Assembly: GCF_022271435.1 (NCBI RefSeq)
Contig: NZ_JAFIQY010000014.1
Location: forward strand, 108,845 to 172,844
Direction of reading: 5' to 3'
Source of the DNA: Streptomyces monomycini
GTDB lineage: Bacteria; Actinomycetota; Actinomycetes; Streptomycetales; Streptomycetaceae
DNA: 64,000 nt
The notes beneath the pieces were generated by a model. The model was not told the DNA's origin, did no database searches, and saw only the letters and a list, made by a program, of their open reading frames with translations. Position 1 is the stretch's first letter. Each line of letters opens with the position of its first letter. A program made the position numbers and the translations under genes. Shown in pieces: positions 55,843-61,980 of this stretch.

Positions 55843-56793
55843 GTGTCCGCTGTCGCACCCGACGGACGCAAGATGCTGCGCCTGGAGGTCCGGAACAGCC
55901 AGACCCCCATCGAGCGCAAGCCCGAGTGGATCAAGACCCGGGCGAAGATGGGCCCCGAGTACAACCACCTGCAGGGCCTGGTCAAGAAGGAGGGCCTGCA
56001 CACGGTCTGCCAGGAGGCGGGCTGTCCCAACATCTACGAATGCTGGGAGGACCGCGAGGCGACCTTCCTCATCGGTGGTGACCAGTGCACCCGCCGCTGC
56101 GACTTCTGCCAGATCGACACCGGCAAGCCGCAGGAGCTGGACCGCGACGAGCCGCGCCGGGTGGCCGAATCCGTCCAGACCATGGGGCTGAAGTACGCCA
56201 CGATCACCGGCGTCGCGCGCGACGACCTGGACGACGGCGGCGCCTGGCTGTACGCGGAGACCGTGCGCCAGATCCACGCCGCGATGCCCGACACCGGCGT
56301 CGAACTGCTCATCCCCGACTTCAACGCGGTCCCCGAGCAGCTCGCCGAGGTCTTCTCCTCGCGCCCCGAGGTGCTCGCGCACAACGTCGAGACGGTGCCG
56401 CGGATCTTCAAGCGCATCCGCCCCGGCTTCCGTTACGAGCGGTCGCTGGAGGTCATCACCAAGGCCCGCGAGGCCGGCCTGGTCACCAAGTCCAACCTGA
56501 TCCTGGGCATGGGCGAGGAGCGCGAGGAGATCAGCCAGGCGCTCCAGGACCTGCACGACGCGGGCTGCGAACTGATCACGATCACGCAGTACCTGCGCCC
56601 GTCGGTGCGGCACCACCCCATCGAGCGCTGGGTCAAGCCCGCCGAGTTCGTGGAGCTGAAGGAAGAGGCCGAGGAGATCGGTTACGCCGGCGTCATGTCC
56701 GGTCCGCTGGTCCGCTCCTCCTACCGCGCCGGCCGGCTGTACCAGCAGGCGATCGAGCGCCGTCAGGTCCAGGAGTCGGCGCAGGCCGTCTGA
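55843..56793 (+). CDS. lipA: Lipoyl synthase (radical SAM)
   Basis: This is 316 residues from GTG 55843, with AGGGAGCC upstream. It inserts two sulfur atoms into protein-bound octanoyl groups. The auxiliary cluster motif CQEAGCPNIYEC and the radical-SAM motif CTRRCDFC are intact, as are GGDQCTRRC, ARDDLDDGGAW, PDFNAVPEQL, HNVETVPRIFKRIRPGFRY, YLRPSVRHHPIERWVKPAEF and the C-terminal SGPLVRSSYRAG with the third-cluster serine. It works with LipB immediately upstream to modify the E2 encoded by sucB. The 182-bp gap between lipB and lipA carries a small CCGGTCC/GGACCGG hairpin. Confidence 0.97.
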   Translation: MSAVAPDGRKMLRLEVRNSQTPIERKPEWIKTRAKMGPEYNHLQGLVKKEGLHTVCQEAGCPNIYECWEDREATFLIGGDQCTRRCDFCQIDTGKPQELDRDEPRRVAESVQTMGLKYATITGVARDDLDDGGAWLYAETVRQIHAAMPDTGVELLIPDFNAVPEQLAEVFSSRPEVLAHNVETVPRIFKRIRPGFRYERSLEVITKAREAGLVTKSNLILGMGEEREEISQALQDLHDAGCELITITQYLRPSVRHHPIERWVKPAEFVELKEEAEEIGYAGVMSGPLVRSSYRAGRLYQQAIERRQVQESAQAV

Positions 56794-56848
56794 GCCTCAC
56801 AGGGCCGTTCCGCCCCGCACAGGGCCGTACGACCCATGGACCGGAATG

Positions 56849-56925
56849 TGAAACGTGGCACAGAGTGTCATGACGCGGCCCGTACCTCCCCAGGCAGGGG
56901 CGGTGCGGGCCGCGTCAACGTTTCA
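56849..56925. terminator. Long inverted repeat after lipA
   Basis: TGAAACGT (56849-56856) pairs with ACGTTTCA (56918-56925), and inside it TGACGCGGCCCGTACC (56871-56886) pairs with GGTGCGGGCCGCGTCA (56902-56917) with one wobble. This makes a large two-part stem that could terminate the lipA message or form a leader structure for the next gene. A separate perfect palindrome GACCCGCGGGTC follows at 56935-56946. Confidence 0.6.
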
Positions 56926-57021
56926 TCGGTGTTTGACCCGCGGGTCATCAGTTGGTAACACCGATCTGTAACGATGGCTTCACAGAACGCGTCCACCATT
57001 CCTCCAGAAGGGGAACCCGTC

Positions 57022-57240
57022 ATGCAGGCCGCGCCCGCTCGCGCCACCGCCGCTCTCCCCATCCCGTCGGTCACCGATGCCCTGCGCGCGGTGGAGTCCG
57101 TACTGATGCGCGCGGGCCAGCGCACCGCCCGCCGGAACGCGTGGACATCGGTGCTGGAGGACCGCCGCCGCGCCAGGGACCGGCACGAGGCCCAGCACGT
57201 ACTGGAGGCCGCGGCGACCGAGGGCCCGAACGCCACGTAA
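57022..57240 (+). CDS. Small conserved helical protein of unknown function
   Basis: This is 72 residues from ATG 57022, chosen because AGAAGGGG lies eight bases upstream; an ATG at 56974 would add 16 residues without a ribosome site. The sequence MQAAPARATAALPIPSVTDA, LRAVESVLMRAGQRTARRNA and WTSVLEDRRRARDRHEAQHV is helical and basic. I remember near-identical proteins in the same place (between lipA and the DUF4191 gene) in other Streptomyces. There is no membrane segment. Function unknown. Confidence 0.75.
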   Translation: MQAAPARATAALPIPSVTDALRAVESVLMRAGQRTARRNAWTSVLEDRRRARDRHEAQHVLEAAATEGPNAT

Positions 57241-57250
57241 ACTGCGCCCC

Positions 57251-57967
57251 ATGGCGAGGAAGGCAAAAGCAGACAGCGCTGAGGGCGCTGCGAACCCCGG
57301 GCGACTGAAGCAGATCGCCCAGACCTACAAGATGACCCGTCGGGTCGACCCCAAGGTCGGTCTTGTCGTCGCCGGCGTGGGCATCGTCGTTTTCGGCGTT
57401 CTCCTCGTCCTCGGCTTCCTGATCGGCCACCCCGTCTACCTGGGCATCCTGGGATTCGTGCTGGCCTTCCTCGCGATGGCGATCATCTTCGGCCGCCGTG
57501 CCGAACGAGCCGCCTTCGGTCAGATGGAAGGCCAGCCCGGCGCGGCGGCGGCCGTACTGGACAACGTGGGCCGCGGCTGGACCGTCACCCCGGCGGTGGC
57601 GATGAACCGCCAGCAGGACGTCGTGCACCGCGCCGTCGGCAAGGCGGGCATCGTCCTCGTCGGCGAGGGCAACCCGAACCGCGTACGCGGCCTGCTGGCC
57701 GCCGAGAAGAAGCGGATGGCACGGATCGTCGCCGACGCCCCGGTCCACGACTTCGTGGTCGGCGACGGCGAGGGCGAGATCCCGCTCAAGAAGATCCGTA
57801 CGACGCTCCTGAAGCTCCCGCGCACCCTGCCCGGCGCCCAGGTCACGGCCACCAACGACCGGCTGCGCGCACTCGGCGACCTCATGAGCAACATGCCGGT
57901 GCCGAAGGGTCCGATGCCCAAGGGCGGCATGCGGATGCCGAAGGGCGGCGGCGGCAAGATGCGCTGA
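57251..57967 (+). CDS. DUF4191 integral membrane protein
   Basis: This is 238 residues from ATG 57251, 10 bases after the small gene. A basic N-terminus (RLKQIAQTYKMTRRVDPKVG) is followed by two membrane helices (about 36-60, LVVAGVGIVVFGVLLVLGFL, and about 63-83, VYLGILGFVLAFLAMAIIFG). A cytoplasmic domain (about 85-238) contains AAAVLDNVGRGWTVTPAVAM and VHDFVVGDGEGEIPLKKIRT. The tail is Met/Pro/Lys/Gly-rich (PKGPMPKGGMRMPKGGGGKM). It is the DUF4191 family of actinobacteria; function unknown. Confidence 0.9.
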   Translation: MARKAKADSAEGAANPGRLKQIAQTYKMTRRVDPKVGLVVAGVGIVVFGVLLVLGFLIGHPVYLGILGFVLAFLAMAIIFGRRAERAAFGQMEGQPGAAAAVLDNVGRGWTVTPAVAMNRQQDVVHRAVGKAGIVLVGEGNPNRVRGLLAAEKKRMARIVADAPVHDFVVGDGEGEIPLKKIRTTLLKLPRTLPGAQVTATNDRLRALGDLMSNMPVPKGPMPKGGMRMPKGGGGKMR

Positions 57968-58020
57968 GCCGCACCCGCGGCACAGCACGACGCGGCGCCC
58001 GGCGCCCGTCACCGGAACGG

Positions 58021-58058
58021 CCGAGGGGCCCGGGACCTTGTGGTCCCGGGCCCCTCGG
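58021..58058 (+). terminator. Strong intrinsic terminator
   Basis: A perfect 17-bp stem (58021-58037 with 58042-58058, CCGAGGGGCCCGGGACC and its complement) with a 4-nt loop is followed by GGGTTTTC. It ends the DUF4191 transcript and probably that of the convergent RDD gene. Confidence 0.9.
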
Positions 58059-58173
58059 GGGTTTTCAGAAGGCTGGCTCGGGGGTTTCCAGAAGGCTGGG
58101 GTGACCGTGCGTCCGTACGCACCCGCCCCGCCCTGCCCCCCGTACGGCTTTTGCAGCCGTCCGTACGTACGCC

Positions 58174-58641
58174 TCAGATCCGGACCTGTACGGCGCGGGC
58201 CAGCCGGTCGTGGAGGCCGCGGCCGTCGCGGTCCCAGATCACCGCCGGGATGACCACGGCCAGCAGCACCGTCCGCAGCACCACGCGCAGCAGGGGCAGC
58301 CGTCCGCCGCCCTCGGCGACCACCCGGAGGCCCACCAGCCGCTTGCCCGGGGTGAAGCCCACCGTGCCGACCGTCAGCACGCTGAGCACCACGAAGACGG
58401 CCAGCGCCCAGTTGCTCGTCGACTCGGCCCGGCCGTGGCTGAGCAGCCCGTACGCGACGAGCGAGCACAGGGCCCAGTCGATGAAGAGGGCGGCGAAGCG
58501 CCGGCCGGGACGCGCGATCGAGCCCGGCCCCTCCTCGGGCAGCCCGAGCTGCTGTCCGCGGTAGCCGAACTCGACACCCATGTCCTCGGCTGCCGCGCGA
58601 GGCCCGGAGATCCACGATCCGATTGCTTGCCTGTTGTCCAC
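58174..58641 (-). CDS. RDD-family membrane protein
   Basis: This is 155 residues from GTG 58641 (an ATG at 58665 is the alternative; neither has a strong ribosome site). The RDD motif RPGRRFAALFIDWALCSLVA gives the family its name (Arg and Asp-Asp equivalents), followed by helices LAVFVVLSVLTVGTVGFTPG and LPLLRVVLRTVLLAVVIPAV and the closing DRDGRGLHDRLARAVQV. RDD proteins are small multi-pass membrane proteins, some linked to ion transport. It is divergent from glnA, with about 410 bases between starts. Confidence 0.88.
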   Translation of the reverse strand: MDNRQAIGSWISGPRAAAEDMGVEFGYRGQQLGLPEEGPGSIARPGRRFAALFIDWALCSLVAYGLLSHGRAESTSNWALAVFVVLSVLTVGTVGFTPGKRLVGLRVVAEGGGRLPLLRVVLRTVLLAVVIPAVIWDRDGRGLHDRLARAVQVRI

Positions 58642-58910
58642 CCGTCCACGGTACTGCGACCGCATACGTTCACCCGCTCGCGGGGCGCCGCGGAGAACGC
58701 CCGGAGGGCGTGCCGGGGACGGCATGCGACGGCTCCGCCACACCGCGCGACGGTACGGCCCCGCCCCGCCTCACCCCCTCCCCGCCCCTTGCCACCGCAC
58801 GCGGCCGCGCTCGGCCGGCGCTCGGCGGCCCCCGCGCCCCTCCCCCGGAATGATCAATTCCGCCGACCCCTCCCCCCGCACATCACCTCCCCGAACGGGC
58901 CGCGCGGCGG

Positions 58911-58948
58911 TTAACCTCGGCGAAACAAATGGGTCATGCTTGGGAAAT
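58911..58948 (+). promoter_or_regulatory. GlnR-type binding site upstream of glnA
   Basis: The elements TTAAC (58911), GAAAC (58922), GTCAT (58933) and GAAAT (58944) are spaced exactly 11 bp apart. This matches the GTnAC-n6-GaAAc-n6 double box that GlnR binds in actinobacteria. It lies about 100-140 bp before the glnA ATG, implying nitrogen control by GlnR. The rest of the 409-bp gap (58642-59050) shows no gene. Confidence 0.8.
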
Positions 58949-59050
58949 CCCGCCTGCCTATGGTCGGGCAAGCGCGCCACCGCACATGACGCGCTCCGAG
59001 TAGCAATCCCGCGTCCGCCGACCGCCGGTGACCGGGCTAGGAGGAGTTGG

Positions 59051-60460
59051 ATGTTCCAGAACGCCGATGAGGCCAAGAAGTTCATCGCGGACGAAGACGT
59101 CAAGTTCGTCGACGTCCGGTTCTGCGACCTGCCCGGTGTGATGCAGCACTTCACGGTTCCGGCGGAGGCGTTCGACCCGACCGAGGAGCTCGCCTTCGAC
59201 GGCTCCTCGATCCGCGGCTTCCAGGCCATCCACGAGTCCGACATGGCTCTGCGCGCCGACCTCTCCACCGCCCGTGTGGACCCGTTCCGCCGCGACAAGA
59301 CCCTCAACATCAACTTCTTCATCCACGACCCGATCACCGGCGAGCAGTACAGCCGTGACCCGCGCAACGTGGCGAAGAAGGCCGAGGCGTACCTCGCCTC
59401 CACCGGCATCGCCGACACCGCGTTCTTCGGTCCGGAGGCGGAGTTCTACGTCTTCGACAACGTCCGCTTCGAGACGTCGGCGAACCAGTCCTTCTACCAC
59501 ATCGACTCCGAGGCCGGCGCCTGGAACACCGGCTCCGAGGTCAACAACCGCGGTTACAAGGTCCGCTACAAGGGCGGCTACTTCCCGGCTCCCCCGGTCG
59601 ACCACTTCGCCGACCTGCGCGCCGAGATCTCCCTGGAGCTCGACGCGGCCGGCCTGAAGGTCGAGCGCCAGCACCACGAGGTCGGCACGGCCGGCCAGGC
59701 GGAGATCAACTACAAGTTCAACACGCTCCTCGCCGCCGCCGACGACCTGATGCTCTTCAAGTACATCGTGAAGAACGTCGCCTGGCGCAACGGCAAGACC
59801 GCCACCTTCATGCCCAAGCCGATCTTCGGCGACAACGGCTCCGGCATGCACGTCCACCAGTCCCTGTGGACCGGCGGCGAGCCCCTCTTCTACGACGAGC
59901 AGGGCTACGCGGGCCTCTCGGACACCGCCCGCTACTACATCGGCGGCATCCTCAAGCACGCCCCGTCGCTCCTCGCCTTCACCAACCCGACGGTGAACTC
60001 CTACCACCGCCTGGTCCCCGGCTTCGAGGCCCCGGTCAACCTGGTCTACTCGCAGCGCAACCGCTCCGCCGCGATGCGCATCCCGATCACGGGCTCCAAC
60101 CCGAAGGCCAAGCGCGTCGAGTTCCGCGCCCCGGACCCGTCCTCGAACCCGTACCTCGCCTTCTCCGCCCTCCTCCTCGCGGGCCTGGACGGCGTCAAGA
60201 ACAAGATCGAGCCCGCCGAGCCGATCGACAAGGACCTCTACGAACTCGCCCCCGAGGAGCACGCGGGCGTCCCCCAGGTCCCCACCAGCCTCCCGGCCGT
60301 CCTCGACGCCCTGGAAGCCGACAACGAGTACCTCCAGCAGGGCGGGGTCTTCACCTCCGACCTCATCGAAACCTGGATCGACTACAAGCGCACCAACGAA
60401 ATCGCCCCGATCCAGCTGCGGCCGCACCCGCACGAGTTCGAGCTGTACTTCGACCTCTAA
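59051..60460 (+). CDS. glnA: Glutamine synthetase, type I-beta
   Basis: This is 469 residues from ATG 59051, with a strong AGGAGGAGTTGG site. It makes glutamine from glutamate, ammonia and ATP as a dodecamer. Motifs: FDGSSIRGFQAIHESDM, the metal/ATP regions FFGPEAEFYVFD and GTAGQAEINYKFNTL, the loop MPKPIFGDNGSGMHVHQSLW, NRSAAMRIPI and EFRAPDPSSNPYLAFSALLL. The adenylylation site Tyr397 is present in KDLYELAPEE, so GlnE-type covalent control is expected, in addition to GlnR control through the upstream box. It is followed by a perfect terminator hairpin. Confidence 0.98.
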   Translation: MFQNADEAKKFIADEDVKFVDVRFCDLPGVMQHFTVPAEAFDPTEELAFDGSSIRGFQAIHESDMALRADLSTARVDPFRRDKTLNINFFIHDPITGEQYSRDPRNVAKKAEAYLASTGIADTAFFGPEAEFYVFDNVRFETSANQSFYHIDSEAGAWNTGSEVNNRGYKVRYKGGYFPAPPVDHFADLRAEISLELDAAGLKVERQHHEVGTAGQAEINYKFNTLLAAADDLMLFKYIVKNVAWRNGKTATFMPKPIFGDNGSGMHVHQSLWTGGEPLFYDEQGYAGLSDTARYYIGGILKHAPSLLAFTNPTVNSYHRLVPGFEAPVNLVYSQRNRSAAMRIPITGSNPKAKRVEFRAPDPSSNPYLAFSALLLAGLDGVKNKIEPAEPIDKDLYELAPEEHAGVPQVPTSLPAVLDALEADNEYLQQGGVFTSDLIETWIDYKRTNEIAPIQLRPHPHEFELYFDL

Positions 60461-60510
60461 AGATCGGCGGGCTCCCGCGGTCCAGGCCGCGAGCCATCGA
60501 CTGTGATCCG

Positions 60511-60542
60511 ACTGTGCCCCGGCCACCCGGCCGGGGCACAGT
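60511..60542. terminator. Hairpin terminator after glnA
   Basis: A perfect 14-bp stem ACTGTGCCCCGGCC/GGCCGGGGCACAGT has an ACCC loop. It lies between glnA and the convergent Shedu-type gene. Confidence 0.85.
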
Positions 60543-60577
60543 CATGTGTGACGGCTACCGGCGACGCCGGAGGATTC

Positions 60578-61771
60578 TCAGGCGTCTTCGGTTGGTGTCA
60601 GGAGGCGTTCGGCGTTGTCGATGAGGTCCTTGTAGGTGAGGACTTCGACGCGGTTCAGGTGGGTGTTGAGGGTCCGGAAGGCTTCGTTGATCTCCTCCTC
60701 CGGAACATCGGGCTGGGCTGCCGGGTGCCCTATGAGGACGAGCGCGCTGGCGCGACGGGTTTCGATGTGCAGGTCGCGGCGTATGCGCTCGCGGTGTTCG
60801 TCGAGTCCTACGAGGTAATTCACGGCTTGCGCCACGGCGTCGTGGACCTCGGCTGTGGGGACCCAGGCGTCGCGGTGCCGTTTGACCAAGGGACCACGCA
60901 GGCCGGCGGCGCGTTTGAGTTCTACGACGTGGAGGGACCCGTCGCCGCGAATCAGCGGTATGTCCAGTTCGTCGCCCGGTACCAGACGGCGGTGCGTGGC
61001 TTCGCTGATGAATTGGCCACCGAAAATCCAGTGCTGTCCCCGCAGGGCCTCGTGGAGATCCCGTTCCGAGGCATGGGGGTCCTCCGCCAGACGACGGAGC
61101 GCGATCAGCCCGGCGGAGCGGCGTTGCAGCTGAAGCGCTTGGAGGAGGACCTTTCCTTCGGGGTCGGAAGCGAGTATGGAGATGATGTGCCGGGTCGCTC
61201 CGTCGGGGTCCTCCATATCGACGCGGTTGCGGAGTATCCGCTCCGTCCAGACGGCTATCTCGGCGCGGCCGCGCAGAATCCGATAGCGTCCTGGCCGGTC
61301 TTCGGGCGCATTGAGCCATTGCGCCTCTTTGCTGAGCTTCTCGACATGGCTGAGCAGCTTCTCTGCGCCGGCTCCTGGCTGCGAGGCCAGGAACTCGCGG
61401 CCGGCCCGCAGGACGAAGTCGCTCGCCGCCCCGATGGTCCGTGCGAGGTAGTGGCGGGCAGCCTCGTTCCGCGCACCGTCCTGGAACAGGCGGTACCTCT
61501 CCTCGAACTCCGGCCTGAGAATTCTTCCCTCCGCGTAGTCCAACGAGTCCTGCAGCAGACGCACGACGTGCCACTCATCCTTGTCCGCCGCCGTGACGCG
61601 AGCTGCCGCCAACAGATCGGTGAGCGCTCGGCCGCCCCTGCGGCTGCGGCCGCCGCCGCTCGACATGTGCTCGACCACGGCGTTCACAGCGCCCTTGACC
61701 TGTATGTCGGCAGCCTCTTCGCGAGTGCGTTCGAGCTGTAGTTCCAGGGCGAAATCAGATCTGACGGTCAT
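60578..61771 (-). CDS. sduA: Shedu-type anti-phage nuclease (SduA, DUF4263)
   Basis: This is 397 residues from ATG 61771. The N-terminal 230 residues are helical and without a recognised domain. The C-terminal domain (about 235-390) is DUF4263/SduA. LHEALRGQHWIFGGQFISEA gives the leading Glu241 and the WIFG motif, PGDELDIPLIRGDGSLHVVE and ELKRA give Asp270 and the Glu284-x-Lys286 pair of a PD-(D/E)XK nuclease, and VAQAVNYLVGLDEHRERIRR carries the conserved Gln helix. Single-gene Shedu systems protect bacteria from phage by nucleic-acid cleavage. All catalytic residues are present, so the gene looks intact. It is flanked by housekeeping glnA and a geosmin synthase gene. Confidence 0.85.
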   Translation of the reverse strand: MTVRSDFALELQLERTREEAADIQVKGAVNAVVEHMSSGGGRSRRGGRALTDLLAAARVTAADKDEWHVVRLLQDSLDYAEGRILRPEFEERYRLFQDGARNEAARHYLARTIGAASDFVLRAGREFLASQPGAGAEKLLSHVEKLSKEAQWLNAPEDRPGRYRILRGRAEIAVWTERILRNRVDMEDPDGATRHIISILASDPEGKVLLQALQLQRRSAGLIALRRLAEDPHASERDLHEALRGQHWIFGGQFISEATHRRLVPGDELDIPLIRGDGSLHVVELKRAAGLRGPLVKRHRDAWVPTAEVHDAVAQAVNYLVGLDEHRERIRRDLHIETRRASALVLIGHPAAQPDVPEEEINEAFRTLNTHLNRVEVLTYKDLIDNAERLLTPTEDA

Positions 61772-61980
61772 GTACGAAGTGTGCGGGGTGGCACTGACAA
61801 TGCACCTGGAATCACACGTACTTACGACCTGTCAAGACGGTGGATAAGTGGTGGGCGGGGTGGGTAGTGCTGTGGCCGCTGGACGGCGGCGGCGTGGGGA
61901 GGCGGGCGGGGGGCTTGCCTGCGTGATGGGGGGCGCGTGTCCTGGTGGATGGGGAAGTTGGTCGGCGAAAGGATTTTGCA

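Noticed and set aside
60503..61741. A 412-codon plus-strand frame opposite the Shedu gene
   Set aside because: No recognisable domain, while the minus strand carries the DUF4263 catalytic residues.
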